Shown here: in pieces, positions 35,727-44,896 of the stretch
Numbering within the stretch: position 1 is the stretch's first letter
Layout of the letters: every line of letters starts with the position of its first letter
Assembly (NCBI GenBank): GCA_031253835.1
Contig: JAIRVP010000028.1
Span: forward strand, 1 to 64,000
Direction of reading: 5' to 3'
Source of the DNA: Burkholderia sp.
GTDB taxonomy: Bacteria; Pseudomonadota; Gammaproteobacteria; Burkholderiales; Burkholderiaceae
DNA: 64,000 bases
The notes under the pieces: model-generated
Told to the model about the DNA's origin: nothing
Database searches by the model: none
What the model saw: the letters and a program-made list of their open reading frames with translations, nothing else
Made by a program: the position numbers and the translations under genes

Positions 35727-35939
35727 TTAGGTAGCCACGAGATGGTGGGAAGCGATGACGACGGCGGCAAGCACGAACACGTAGATGCCGAGGTCGAAGA
35801 TCGAACGGTGCCAGACGAGGCGGTAGAAGCCGACGCGCTCGAGCACGGCGTGCACGACGATGTTGATCAGGTACGCGATCAGCATCAGCACGAGCGGAGC
35901 CGGCACGAATACGCCGAAGATGTCGATTTCGCCGATCAT
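35727..35939 (-). CDS. DUF1656 small membrane protein (AaeX-like)
   Basis: A 70-residue protein with two membrane segments (PLVLMLIAYLINIVVHAVL; IYVFVLAAVVIASHHLV) and the family opening EIDIFGVFVP. It is the AaeX-type subunit that regularly accompanies FUSC/HlyD pumps; its exact job is unknown. It lies 34 bp after FUSC and 1 bp before the adaptor. Confidence 0.9.
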   Translation of the reverse strand: MIGEIDIFGVFVPAPLVLMLIAYLINIVVHAVLERVGFYRLVWHRSIFDLGIYVFVLAAVVIASHHLVAT

Positions 35940-35973
35940 GGTCGCGGTCGGAAGGACAGGTTGGAAAGCCGGA

Positions 35974-38106
35974 TCATGCGCGTGCTCCGTCCGGGGCCCG
36001 AGGCGCCTGGCCGGCCGCGGCCGGATACAGCGACAGGCGCAGCCCGACGAGCGCGTGCAGCGTGTCGCGCAGCCGGCGGTGCGTGGCAGGAGCGGAAGGC
36101 GTGGCGGGCGCGGTGCCGCCGTCGGCCGGCGCGGCGCCCGGCAGGTTGCGGCCGGCCACGCGGTGCAGCGCGTCGTCGATCGTCGCGAGCAGCGCGGGCG
36201 GCGCCGGCTGGCGCGCGTTCGCGGCCGCGCAGCGTGCGTAGTGATCGGTGACGCCGGCCAGCACGCGGTCGATCGCGTCGGGCACGTCGCCCGACAGCCG
36301 GCGGCGCGAGCGCCGCAGGTCGAGCGCGTTCAGTGCGATGCGCAGGTCGCGGAAGCTTTCGATCGACGGGTGACGGTGGTCGTCGGACGCGCCGAGGCGC
36401 GGCAGCAGTTGCGTGACGCGGTCGAGCATCCGCGATGCGTGGTTGCGCTGGTCGTCGAGCGGCTGCGTCGACGCGGAGCGCACGACGTCTTCCCAGCCCG
36501 AGCGCAACAGGCGCCGCACCGCGAGCTCCGCGCCGAACGGCCGCGTTGCCCGCGTCCAGACGTACGCGAACAGCAGCCCGGCGACACCCGCGAGGTTGCT
36601 GTTCAGGAACACGAAGAAGTCGGCCTCGTACGCGCTCTGGATGCTGATGAAGGTAGCCGTGTTCACCGCGACGAGCATCGTCACCATGTTGAACTGCGGG
36701 CGCGGCAGCAGCGTGCCGATCAGGATGAACGGGCCCGCGAACATCAGCACGAGCATCGCGAAATCATGCACGTGCGGCAGCACGACGAACAGGTACAGGC
36801 CCGCGAACACGACGCTCGCGGCAGTCGACAGGAAGAACTTGAACACCAGCGGCGCCGGTTCGTCGAGCGCGGCGAAGAAGCTGCACGACACGGCCACGAG
36901 CGTGACGGCCGCCGCGCCGTCGTGCCAGCCGGACGAGATCCACAGCCAGCACGCGAACACGATCGCGAGCACGACGGTCAGCGTCGAGAACAGCATCATC
37001 CCGCGATCGAAGAAGCGCTCGGTGCCGCCGAGCCGCCAGTGCCGGTAGCGCGGCTGCCACACGCCCGATTCGTTCGCGATCAGCGCGCGCAGCGAGCGGC
37101 AGTCCTGCCAGATGTCGATGACCTGGCGCAGCCGCCACAGCGCGTTGGACAGCAGCGCGCCGTCCCAGCTCGCCAGCGCGCTGTCGGCAGGCTGCAGCGC
37201 GGCGATGCGCTCGCGCAGGTTGTCCGCGACCGGATCATGGGCCATGTCGCCGTCGGTGCCGGCCCTCACGGCCGGCAGCGGCGCGTCGAACCATTTCGCG
37301 GCGTCGGCCAGCAGTGCGTCGAGTGCGGGCGGACGCACGTGCAGGTCGCGCATCAGCGCGATCAGCGGATCGGCGAGCGACGACATCAGCGGGAGAAACA
37401 ACTGCATGCGGCCCGCGAGCGCTTGCGCGCGCGCCAGGATGCGCGGGTGCGCATGGTCGTAGCTCAGCTGGCTCAGCAGGAATTCGAGGCCGGTGATCGT
37501 CGCGGCGAGCCGTTGCCGGCAGGCCGACAACGCCTTGCCGGCGATATGCCCGGACAGCGTCTCGCGGCCGTAGAACGCGGCGTCCTTGAACCACGCGTCG
37601 GTGCGCTCGATCAGCGTCGGCGCGAGCCGGTTCGGGAACACGGCGCTGCCGACCACGCTCGCGCACACGATGCCGAGCACGATTTCCTCGGTCCGCGCGA
37701 TCGCGACGTCGAACACGGTGGACGGATCGGTCACGGTCGGCAGCGCGATCAGCGGCATCGTATAGCCGGCGAGCATGAACACGTAGCTGCGCGCGGTGCG
37801 ATCGGAGATCGCGAGGTAGAGCAGCGTGCCGCACCAGGTCGCGACGATGATGCTGAACAGGAGCGGCGTCTCGACGAACGGCGGCACGAAGAAGATCGCG
37901 GCGGCCGCGCCGAGCGCGGTGCCGAGCGCGCGGTACAGCGCCTTCGAGCGGGTCGCGCCGACGAACGGGTTCGACACGATGTAGACGCTCGCCATCGCCC
38001 AGTACGGGCGCGGCAGCTGGAAATACAGGCCGAGGTACAGCGCCAGCATCGACGCGGCGAACGTCTTGCCCGAGAACAGCCAGTCGCGAAGGCTCGGATA
38101 GGTCAT
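35974..38106 (-). CDS. FUSC-family aromatic acid exporter (fusaric acid resistance/AaeB type)
   Basis: A 710-residue inner membrane exporter. There are two membrane blocks (about residues 12-170 and 355-510), each with several segments, separated by a large soluble domain, and a cytosolic tail of about 200 residues. YPSLRDWLFSGKTFAASMLALYLGL at the start and RPYWAMASVYIVSNPFVGATRSK are typical of FUSC proteins. These export fusaric acid, p-hydroxybenzoate and related aromatic acids. Start ATG 38106 overlaps the MarR stop by 4 nt. It is the second gene of a five-gene operon. Confidence 0.94.
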   Translation of the reverse strand: MTYPSLRDWLFSGKTFAASMLALYLGLYFQLPRPYWAMASVYIVSNPFVGATRSKALYRALGTALGAAAAIFFVPPFVETPLLFSIIVATWCGTLLYLAISDRTARSYVFMLAGYTMPLIALPTVTDPSTVFDVAIARTEEIVLGIVCASVVGSAVFPNRLAPTLIERTDAWFKDAAFYGRETLSGHIAGKALSACRQRLAATITGLEFLLSQLSYDHAHPRILARAQALAGRMQLFLPLMSSLADPLIALMRDLHVRPPALDALLADAAKWFDAPLPAVRAGTDGDMAHDPVADNLRERIAALQPADSALASWDGALLSNALWRLRQVIDIWQDCRSLRALIANESGVWQPRYRHWRLGGTERFFDRGMMLFSTLTVVLAIVFACWLWISSGWHDGAAAVTLVAVSCSFFAALDEPAPLVFKFFLSTAASVVFAGLYLFVVLPHVHDFAMLVLMFAGPFILIGTLLPRPQFNMVTMLVAVNTATFISIQSAYEADFFVFLNSNLAGVAGLLFAYVWTRATRPFGAELAVRRLLRSGWEDVVRSASTQPLDDQRNHASRMLDRVTQLLPRLGASDDHRHPSIESFRDLRIALNALDLRRSRRRLSGDVPDAIDRVLAGVTDHYARCAAANARQPAPPALLATIDDALHRVAGRNLPGAAPADGGTAPATPSAPATHRRLRDTLHALVGLRLSLYPAAAGQAPRAPDGARA

Positions 38107-38582
38107 GACGCGGTGTCGCCGGCGTGGGGGAGGCGCGTGGCGGGCGAGTGCGACTCGGACGCGTTGAATGCTTCGAGCACGCGCAGCGTCGTTTCGAGAT
38201 CGGCGCGCGACACACCCTTGAGCACCTGCGCGCGCAGCATGCGCAGGTCTTCTTCCATCTTCGCGGTGACTGCGCGGCCGGCGGCCGTCAGCGAGATCGT
38301 CTTCGCACGGCGGTCGTGCGGATCCTCGTCGCGACGCGCGAGGCCGGCCGCGCACAGCTGGTCGAGCAGGCGCACGAGCGACGGCCCTTCGATGCCGACA
38401 TGTTCGGCGAGCGTGCCCTGCCGCACGCCTTCGCCGAGCCGGCCGGCGATCAGGAGCGGCGTCGCGCAGGCCTCGGACACGTTGTACGCGTTCAGCACGC
38501 CGTCACTGGTGCGGCGCCACTTGCGCGCGGACAGCACGAGCAGGCTGCTGACGGCGAGGCGGAGGTCGTGCAGATTGGTCAT
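38103..38582 (-). CDS. MarR-family regulator of the FUSC efflux operon
   Basis: A 159-residue MarR repressor with a winged-helix core: TLAEHVGIEGPSLVRLLDQLCAAGLARRDEDPHDRRAKTISLT, recognition helix and wing. ATG 38582 is preferred over an upstream in-frame start because MTNLHDLRLAV fits family length. It is the first gene of the efflux operon and overlaps the pump gene by 4 nt, so repressor and pump share one transcript. A perfect inverted repeat lies 28 bp upstream. An aromatic acid probably relieves repression. Confidence 0.92.
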   Translation of the reverse strand: MTNLHDLRLAVSSLLVLSARKWRRTSDGVLNAYNVSEACATPLLIAGRLGEGVRQGTLAEHVGIEGPSLVRLLDQLCAAGLARRDEDPHDRRAKTISLTAAGRAVTAKMEEDLRMLRAQVLKGVSRADLETTLRVLEAFNASESHSPATRLPHAGDTAS

Positions 38583-38904
38583 GGCCGAGATGATAGGGGC
38601 AAAAATATTCGATAGCAAACTATCGTTTTTGTCGCCCGGATGACATGTCGCTCGTGGCGCGGCCGGTCCGTCAGAAGCAATTTAGGCGGCGTGCCGGCGG
38701 TGGTCAAGCTGTAAGGTTGGCGCCAGGAATCGCGTGCGGCGACTATATTGGATGGACGGAATGGTCAGACGAAAATCGTCCGGCAGGATGGGCAGGCCGC
38801 CTGCGTTAAGCAAAGTCGAAGCCCCGGTTCGGCAATGCCGACTTCGCGAAACGGCGTGCGGCGTGCATATTAGGGCCATTGCCAGCGCACCGGAGACTCC
38901 AGCA
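38583..38904. other. Intergenic region marR/dehydratase gene
   Basis: 322 bp between divergent operons. Apart from the MarR palindrome near 38610, I see only a short AT-rich part around 38740-38760 (ACTATATTGG) that could hold a promoter for the dehydratase gene. Confidence 0.4.
38610..38625. promoter_or_regulatory. MarR operator candidate CGATAG-CAAA-CTATCG
   Basis: A perfect 6-bp inverted repeat with a 4-bp spacer in AT-rich DNA, 28-43 bp before the marR start. Size and position fit a MarR dimer site that blocks the operon promoter. Confidence 0.65.
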
Positions 38905-39765
38905 GTGTCGAACTCACCCTCGCAGCCCGCCGCACCCGCGTCACTCGACGCGTGGGTCGGCAAGACCGAAACGCTCGGCGACGACATCACCGCGTTCCCG
39001 CTGAACGCGCTGGCCGCCACGCTCGACCGCCCGTCGCCCGGCGACGTCGTGCCGCCGATGTGGCACTGGCTCTACTTCCTGCCGGTCGCGCCGCTGGCCG
39101 AGGTCGGCCCCGACGGCCACCCGAAGCGCGGCGGCTTCCTGCCGCCCGTGCCGCTGCCGCGCCGCATGTGGGCCGGCGGCCGGCTGACGTTTCATGCGCC
39201 GCTGCGCGCGGGGCGGCGCGCGACGCGCGAATCGACGATCGCGAACGTCGAGGACAAGACGGGCCGCACCGGGCGGCTCGTGTTCGTGACGGTGCAGCAC
39301 AGGATCGAGTCCGATGACGTGCTTTGCGTCGAGGAAGAGCACGACATCGTCTATCGCGACGCGCCGCAGCCGGGTGCGCCGGCGCAGAAGCCGGTCGCGG
39401 CCCCCACGGGCGAAGCGTGGGCGCGTACCGTCACGGCCGACGCCGTGATGCTGTTCCGCTACTCGGCGCTGACCTTCAACGGCCACCGCATTCATTACGA
39501 CCGCAGCTACGTGACGCAGGAAGAAGGCTATCCGGGGCTCGTCGTGCACGGCCCGCTGATCGCGACGTTGCTCGTCGATCTCGTGCAGCGCGAGCGGCCG
39601 GATGCGACGCTCGCGAGCTTCGCGTTCCGCGCGGTGCGCCCGACCTTCGACGGCGAGCCGTTCACGCTGTGCGGCAAGCCGTCGGATGACGGCCGCACGA
39701 TCGAGCTGTGGGCGAAGGATTGCGACGGCTGGCTGACGATGCAGGCCACTGCGACGCTGGCTTGA
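38905..39765 (+). CDS. FAS1-like/MaoC-type dehydratase (mesaconyl-C4-CoA hydratase-like)
   Basis: A 286-residue hot-dog hydratase resembling mesaconyl-C4-CoA hydratase and HTD2. The N-terminal half holds RLTFHAPLRAGRRATRESTIANVEDKTGRTGRLVFV. The C-terminal half holds the hydratase signature TFNGHRIHYDRSYVTQEEGYPGLVVHGPLIA with conserved Asp/His. A GTG start at 38905 has GGAG 9 nt upstream; a longer upstream frame is not supported. It is followed 43 bp later by an MmgE/PrpD gene. It probably hydrates or dehydrates a CoA-bound branched dicarboxylic intermediate; the true substrate is unknown. Confidence 0.9.
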   Translation: MSNSPSQPAAPASLDAWVGKTETLGDDITAFPLNALAATLDRPSPGDVVPPMWHWLYFLPVAPLAEVGPDGHPKRGGFLPPVPLPRRMWAGGRLTFHAPLRAGRRATRESTIANVEDKTGRTGRLVFVTVQHRIESDDVLCVEEEHDIVYRDAPQPGAPAQKPVAAPTGEAWARTVTADAVMLFRYSALTFNGHRIHYDRSYVTQEEGYPGLVVHGPLIATLLVDLVQRERPDATLASFAFRAVRPTFDGEPFTLCGKPSDDGRTIELWAKDCDGWLTMQATATLA

Positions 39766-39808
39766 CGCGCCGCGCGAACGGCACGACCTGATTCCGCTTC
39801 CACGACCC

Positions 39809-41197
39809 ATGATGACGACCACGCTTCCCGCTCCCGGCCTCACGCTCGCGACGTTTGCGTCGCAACTGCGCTTCGACGCGATTCCGGCCGACGTCGTCGC
39901 GCGCACGGTCAACCTCTATGTCGACTGGCTCGGCTCCGCGCTGGCCGGCAAGGGCGCGCGCCCGGTCGAGACGATCGCCGCGTTTGCACGCCGTGCCGGA
40001 GGCTCGCCGAGCGGGCCCGGCACGGCCGACGTGCTGATCGACCGTACGCGTGCGACGCCGTACTTCGCGGCGATGATGAACGGCGCGGCGTCTCACTTCG
40101 CCGAGCAGGACGACGTGCACAACGGCTCGGTGTTTCATCCGGCGACCGTCGTGTTTCCGGTCGCGCTTGCGCTGGCGCAGGCCCGCGGCGCGAGCGGGCG
40201 CGCATTCATCGAGGCGGCGGTGGCCGGCTATGAGGTCGGCATCCGCGTCGGCGAGTTTCTCGGGCGCTCGCACTACAGGGTGTTCCATACGACCGGCACC
40301 GCCGGCACGGTCGCCGCAGCCGCGACGGCCGGGCGGCTGCTCGGGCTGTCGCCGGCACGCATGCTCGACGCGTTCGGTTCGGCCGGCACGCAGGCGAGCG
40401 GACTGTGGGAGTTCCTGCGCGACGCGGCCGATTCGAAGCAGCTCCATACGGCGATGGCCGCCGCGAACGGGCTGATGGCGGCCGAGCTCGCGCGCGACGG
40501 GTTTCGCGGTGCGACGCGGATACTCGAAGGCGCGCAGGGGATGGCCGCCGGGATGTCGACCGATGCGGACCCGGCCCGGTTGACCGACCGGCTCGGCGAG
40601 CGCTGGGCGACGGCGGAAACCTCGTTCAAGTATCACGCGTCGTGCCGCCATACGCATCCGGCCGCCGATGCGCTGCTCACGGTGATGGCGCGCGAGCGGC
40701 TCGCGATGACGGACATCGAAGCGGTCGTCACGCACGTGCACCAGGGCGCGATCGACGTGCTCGGCGCGGTCACGGTGCCGAGCACCGTGCATCAGGCGAA
40801 GTTCAACATGGGTACCGTGCTCGCGCTGGCCGCGCTGCACGGGCACGCGGGCGTCGACGAGTTCGAGCGCGATTACGCGGCGGCGAACGTTGCCGCGTTC
40901 CGCGATCGCGTGTCGATGGCGTTCGACGACGAGGTCGATCGTGCGTATCCGGCGCGCTGGATCGGCAAGGTCACGGTGACGACGCGCGACGGGCGCACGT
41001 TCGCGGGCCGAGTCGACGAGCCGAAGGGCGATCCCGGCAATACGCTGTCGCGCGAAGAGATCGCGCGGAAGGTGCGCAAGCTCGCCGCGTTCTCGGGTGC
41101 CGCGTCGGCCGGCGAGGTCGAGCGGCTCGTTGCCGACGCGTGGCAGGTTGCGTCATGCGACGCGCTCGGCACGCTGTTTCCGGCGGCATCGGCGTGA
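39809..41197 (+). CDS. MmgE/PrpD-family dehydratase
   Basis: A 462-residue member of the MmgE/PrpD family, which includes 2-methylcitrate dehydratase and related enzymes acting on tri- and dicarboxylates. Telling parts: NLYVDWLGSALAGKGARPVETI, MNGAASHFAEQDDVHNGSVFHPATVVFPVALAL (active-site region with Asp/His), FHTTGTAGTVAAAATAGRLLGLS and YHASCRHTHPAADALL. It is not next to prpB/prpC, so propionate use is not implied. It is cotranscribed with the hydratase upstream; a TetR gene converges 82 bp downstream and is the likely regulator. Confidence 0.92.
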   Translation: MMTTTLPAPGLTLATFASQLRFDAIPADVVARTVNLYVDWLGSALAGKGARPVETIAAFARRAGGSPSGPGTADVLIDRTRATPYFAAMMNGAASHFAEQDDVHNGSVFHPATVVFPVALALAQARGASGRAFIEAAVAGYEVGIRVGEFLGRSHYRVFHTTGTAGTVAAAATAGRLLGLSPARMLDAFGSAGTQASGLWEFLRDAADSKQLHTAMAAANGLMAAELARDGFRGATRILEGAQGMAAGMSTDADPARLTDRLGERWATAETSFKYHASCRHTHPAADALLTVMARERLAMTDIEAVVTHVHQGAIDVLGAVTVPSTVHQAKFNMGTVLALAALHGHAGVDEFERDYAAANVAAFRDRVSMAFDDEVDRAYPARWIGKVTVTTRDGRTFAGRVDEPKGDPGNTLSREEIARKVRKLAAFSGAASAGEVERLVADAWQVASCDALGTLFPAASA

Positions 41198-41279
41198 CGG
41201 CCGGATCGGCCCGGGTGCGTCGGGAAGCCGCGTAAGGCGGCGTTTTCGCCTGCAGCGACGGACGCCTGCCCGCGCACAC

Positions 41280-41975
41280 TCAACCCGGCAGCGACGCCAC
41301 GGCGAGCACGGCCTTCACCGCTTCGTCCTCCATTCCCTTGATGTCGGACGGAAAGCGGTTGCGCTGCGGGATCAATACGCTCAGGCCTTCGATCTGCGCG
41401 GTGATCAGCGCTGAGCGGCGCGCGAGTTGCTGCGGCGTCAGGCCGGGGTTCACGGCCGTGACGAAGTCGGCAATCATCTGGCGCTGGAACAGGTACGCCT
41501 CTTCCATCGCCTGGCGCGCGAACTCGTGCGCGTGCGCGAGCGCCCAGATGTTCACGAACAGGCTTTGCGTGCGCGGCAGCTTCGCATCCTCGATCAGCAT
41601 CCGGACCACCTTCTCCAGCCGCGCGGCGGGCGACAGCGACTCGTCGGTCCGCACGCCGTCGTAGTTCCGCGAATACTCGGAGATGGTCTCGCTGATGATC
41701 GCCGCGTAGAGATCCTCGCGCGACGGGAAGTAATGCTGCAGGTTCGACAGCGCGAGCCCCGCGCCGGTCGCGACCTTGCGCATCGTCAGGCCGCCATAGC
41801 CGTCGACGACGAAGATCTCGATCGCGCTCTCGAGAATGCGGCCGACCGTGTTGCGGCCGCGCTGGGTCAGCGCACGTGTGCCGTCGGCCACCTTCGCGTC
41901 TGGCGCGGGCTCCGGCCGGCGGGGCGACGCGGGTTCCGCGTGAATGTCGTCAGGGCGCGTCGATTTCGGTTCCAT
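41280..41975 (-). CDS. TetR-family regulator
   Basis: A 231-residue TetR protein with an about 40-residue N-terminal extension rich in Pro and charge before the HTH (ILESAIEIFVVDGYGGLTMRKVATGAGLALSNLQHYFPSRED). The C-terminal ligand domain resembles BetI/TetR_C_6-type regulators. ATG 41975 has a strong GGAGGAG 8 nt upstream. It converges on the PrpD-like gene and has a 16-bp palindrome upstream. Whether it controls the hydratase/PrpD pair or the LysR-MFS run is open. Confidence 0.92.
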   Translation of the reverse strand: MEPKSTRPDDIHAEPASPRRPEPAPDAKVADGTRALTQRGRNTVGRILESAIEIFVVDGYGGLTMRKVATGAGLALSNLQHYFPSREDLYAAIISETISEYSRNYDGVRTDESLSPAARLEKVVRMLIEDAKLPRTQSLFVNIWALAHAHEFARQAMEEAYLFQRQMIADFVTAVNPGLTPQQLARRSALITAQIEGLSVLIPQRNRFPSDIKGMEDEAVKAVLAVASLPG

Positions 41976-42034
41976 CGAAGTTTCTCCTCCGGCGGGCAAC
42001 GCTTGCCCGGGTCTTGCGGATGCAACGCCGATTG

Positions 42035-42050
42035 TAGGTTATCCGACCTA
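42035..42050. promoter_or_regulatory. TetR operator candidate TAGGT-N6-ACCTA
   Basis: A perfect 5-bp inverted repeat in a 16-bp frame, about 60 bp upstream of the TetR start codon, a usual place for an autoregulatory TetR site. Confidence 0.5.
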
Positions 42051-42523
42051 GTGTCTCAAGCCGTGCGGGCTTCACTCGTGCGTTGACCGCGACAGCGCAC
42101 GCTGCCGAAGCCGGCCGGCGTCAGGTCAGCCCGAACGGCGCCGCGCGAAATTCCACGCGTGTTTCCGGCTTCGCCCGGCTGGCGCGAGGTCCGTTGTTTC
42201 GCCCGCTGCAGCCGCTTCGGCGCGACTTGCCTTTGTGCGACGCAAGGCGGCCGAAATATTCGATAACTTCGCGAAACATCAAATGAATCGGCTTGTGCGT
42301 ACGGCACGAGACACCCCTCCATAAGGCGAGGGTTTCGCGCGACTTGTGACATCAAATTCCCGTGCGTATAACGCTTTCCAGGTCGAATGACATAGTTTTA
42401 GGGCGACGTAAAAGACGGCGGGCAAGCCCCCGGGGCGTGCCCCGTCACGCCTTGCCGCGCGGAGGACGCGCCGCCGATGTTTCGTGCTCCACGCTCAGGC
42501 GATCGCCGCGTCCGACGCGGCGC
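42051..42523. other. Intergenic, nothing identified
   Basis: About 470 bp between the TetR start and the LysR stop. A few AT-rich patches (42250-42300, 42350-42410) but no gene, RNA or strong repeat was seen. Confidence 0.4.
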
Positions 42524-43420
42524 TCAGGCACGCGTATCGTCTGACGGCAGCAGCGCGGCGAAACGATCCGCGAGCGTCGGGCGCGACCGGGCGGGCCAGA
42601 TCGCGCTCAGTTCGAAATTCGGCAGCGCGGCGCCGTCGCGGATCGCGCTGTAGGTGACGCCGTCGAATGCGAACGCGTGGATCGAGCGCGGCAGCAGCGA
42701 CACGCCGCATCCGGCGGCGACGCACGAGACGACGGTCAGCGTGCGGTTCACGTCGAGCACGATGTCCACCGGATGCCCGGCCTGACGGAACGCGCTGAGG
42801 ATGCCCGCGCGGATCAGCGGCAGTTGATCGTGCGGAAACCACACGAGGCCGATGGCGGCGAGATCGGCCAGCGTCACCGTGCCGTCGGGCTGGCGCCGGA
42901 AATCCTTCGGCAGCACGGCGACGAGCGGGTCGCGCCGGATCAGCTTCTCGCGCATCCGGCCGTTCACCGCCACCGGCGTGTGCAGCAGCCCGATGTCGAT
43001 CTCGCCGCGCTCGAGCGCGATCGCCTGTTCGGCATTGCTCATCTCGCGCATCACGAGCTCGACGTCGGGCGCGCTTTCGCGCAACGCGCGGATCGCGCGC
43101 GGCAGCGTGTCGAACAGCGCGGCGCTGACGAAGCCGATCGTCAGGCGCCCGGCGCGCTGCGCGCCGATCTCGCCGGCCCGGTGCGCGGCCGCGTCGAGCC
43201 GCGCGAGACTCAGCCGCAGGTCGTCGACCATCGCGAGGCCGGCCGGCGTCAGCGCCGCGCCGCGCCGCGAGCGGTCGAACAGCCGGACGCCCAGTTCCTT
43301 CTCCATCCGGTTCAGCGCCTGGCTGAGCGCCGGCTGCGCAATGCCGAGCTCGTTGGCCGCGCGCGTGAAACTGCCGGTATCGACGATCGCGAGGAAGTAG
43401 CGGACGTGCCTGATTTCCAT
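42524..43420 (-). CDS. LysR-family regulator (CatR/BenM-like)
   Basis: A 298-residue LysR regulator with the CatM/BenM-type opening MEIRHVRYFLAIVDTGSFTRAANELGIAQPALSQALNRMEKELGVRLFDRS. The effector domain includes RLTIGFVSAALFDTLPRAIRALRE. This subgroup often responds to aromatic acids and their ring-cleavage products. It is divergent from an MFS gene across 124 bp containing a 14-bp perfect palindrome, so control of the MFS-amidohydrolase-lyase-MHS run is likely. Confidence 0.93.
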   Translation of the reverse strand: MEIRHVRYFLAIVDTGSFTRAANELGIAQPALSQALNRMEKELGVRLFDRSRRGAALTPAGLAMVDDLRLSLARLDAAAHRAGEIGAQRAGRLTIGFVSAALFDTLPRAIRALRESAPDVELVMREMSNAEQAIALERGEIDIGLLHTPVAVNGRMREKLIRRDPLVAVLPKDFRRQPDGTVTLADLAAIGLVWFPHDQLPLIRAGILSAFRQAGHPVDIVLDVNRTLTVVSCVAAGCGVSLLPRSIHAFAFDGVTYSAIRDGAALPNFELSAIWPARSRPTLADRFAALLPSDDTRA

Positions 43421-43432
43421 AAGCTTGCGTTA

Positions 43433-43446
43433 TGAATAATTATTCA
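43433..43446. promoter_or_regulatory. Perfect palindrome TGAATAATTATTCA, LysR operator candidate
   Basis: A 14-bp perfect palindrome 12 bp upstream of the LysR start and 98 bp upstream of the MFS start. It is AT-rich and set in the divergent promoter region. Confidence 0.6.
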
Positions 43447-43544
43447 AAACATAGTAGCGAATTATCTCCACGCTTCATAGGATGCACATCGGGCCACGGC
43501 ATCGCCGTGCGCCGCGGCGGCATGACGACACGAGGAGACCCGCA

Positions 43545-44834
43545 TTGAACTGGACCCGCGAGCTATCGACGACCGAACGGCGCACGTTGCGCGGCTGCTT
43601 TGCCGGCTGGGCACTCGACGGCCTCGACACCCAGATGTTCAGCCTCGTGATCCCCGTGCTGCTCACGACCTGGGGCATCGGCAAGGGGCAGGCCGGCCTG
43701 ATCGGCGGCGCGACGCTCGTGTCCGGTGCGCTCGGCGGGTTGCTGGCCGGCATGATCGCCGACCGCTACGGCCGCGTGCGCGCGCTGCAGATCACCGTGT
43801 GCTGGTTTTCGCTGTTCACGTTCCTGAGCGCGTTCGCGCAGAACTTCGAGCAGTTGCTCGTGCTGAAGGCGCTGCAGGGCCTCGGGTTCGGCGGCGAATG
43901 GACCGCGGGCGCCGTGCTGCTCGCCGAAACGGTCGGCGCGCGCCACCGCGGCAAGACGATGGGCGTCGTGCAGAGCGCGTGGGGATTCGGCTGGGGCGGC
44001 GCGGTGCTGCTGTACATGCTGGTGTTCGCCTGGGTGCCGGCCGAGTGGGCGTGGCGCGTGCTGTTCGCGATCGGCGCATTGCCCGCGCTGCTGGTGCTGT
44101 ACATCCGCCGTGCGATTCCGGAGCCGCCGCACGCGACACCGGTCCAGGCATCGGCGCAGGCGAGTGCCGACGAAGGGCCGACCGTCGGCATCTTCGACCG
44201 GTCGGTGCTGCGCGCGACGGTGGTCGGCGGGCTGATCGGCGTCGGCGCGCACGGCGGCTATCACGCGATCACGATCTGGTTGCCGACCTACCTGAAGACC
44301 GAGCGCCACCTGTCGGTGCTCGGCACCGGCGCGTATCTCGCGGTCGTGATCGTCGCGTTCATCTGCGGCTGTTTCCTGAGCGCGTACCTGCAGGACCGGA
44401 TCGGCCGACGCCGCAACGTGATGCTGTTCGCTGCGTGCTGCGCGGTGATGGTGAACCTGTACGTGTTCCTGCCGCTGAACGATGTCGCGATGCTGCTGCT
44501 CGGTTTCCCGCTCGGCCTGTTTTCGGCCGGCATCCCGGCGACGCTCGGCACGCTGTTCAACGAGCTTTACCCGCGCAACGTGCGCGGGCGCGGCGTCGGC
44601 TTCTGCTACAACTTCGGCCGCATCGTGTCGGCCGGCTTCCCGGTGCTGGTCGGTCGGATGGGCGAGTCGCTGCCGCTCGGCACGGCGCTCGGCATCGATG
44701 CGGGCATCGCGTACGGGCTCGTCGTGATCGCGGTGTGGTTCCTGCCCGAAACGCGCAGCCACCGGGTGTCCGGCGCGGCGCCCGGCGGTGACGCGGATGC
44801 GGAAGGCCGGCCGCGCGCCGAGGCGTCGCTGTAG
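43545..44834 (+). CDS. MFS transporter, aromatic acid:H+ symporter-like
   Basis: A 429-residue major facilitator with about 12 segments. Motifs: CFAGWALDGLDTQMFSLVIP in TM1 (the D-x-D pattern of the aromatic acid symporter group), MIADRYGRVRALQ in loop 2/3, LVLKALQGLGFGGEWTAGAVLLAE in TM4. I favour a TTG start at 43545 because GAGGAG lies 7 nt upstream and it gives MNWTRELSTTERRTLRG; the ATG at 43482 lacks a site and adds an Arg/His-rich stretch. First gene of the LysR-divergent run, so it probably imports the acid the run degrades. Confidence 0.9.
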   Translation: MNWTRELSTTERRTLRGCFAGWALDGLDTQMFSLVIPVLLTTWGIGKGQAGLIGGATLVSGALGGLLAGMIADRYGRVRALQITVCWFSLFTFLSAFAQNFEQLLVLKALQGLGFGGEWTAGAVLLAETVGARHRGKTMGVVQSAWGFGWGGAVLLYMLVFAWVPAEWAWRVLFAIGALPALLVLYIRRAIPEPPHATPVQASAQASADEGPTVGIFDRSVLRATVVGGLIGVGAHGGYHAITIWLPTYLKTERHLSVLGTGAYLAVVIVAFICGCFLSAYLQDRIGRRRNVMLFAACCAVMVNLYVFLPLNDVAMLLLGFPLGLFSAGIPATLGTLFNELYPRNVRGRGVGFCYNFGRIVSAGFPVLVGRMGESLPLGTALGIDAGIAYGLVVIAVWFLPETRSHRVSGAAPGGDADAEGRPRAEASL

Positions 44835-44896
44835 CGTTCGCCGCGCCGGCATCGAACTGCCCGGCACAGCAGCCGGGCACCTCCTGCAGACTCATC

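Noticed and set aside
39809..41197. Propionate catabolism (2-methylcitrate cycle) locus
   Set aside because: The PrpD-family gene is not accompanied by prpC or acnD, and the ICL-type lyase is in a separate run with another regulator, so a methylcitrate cycle assignment is not justified.
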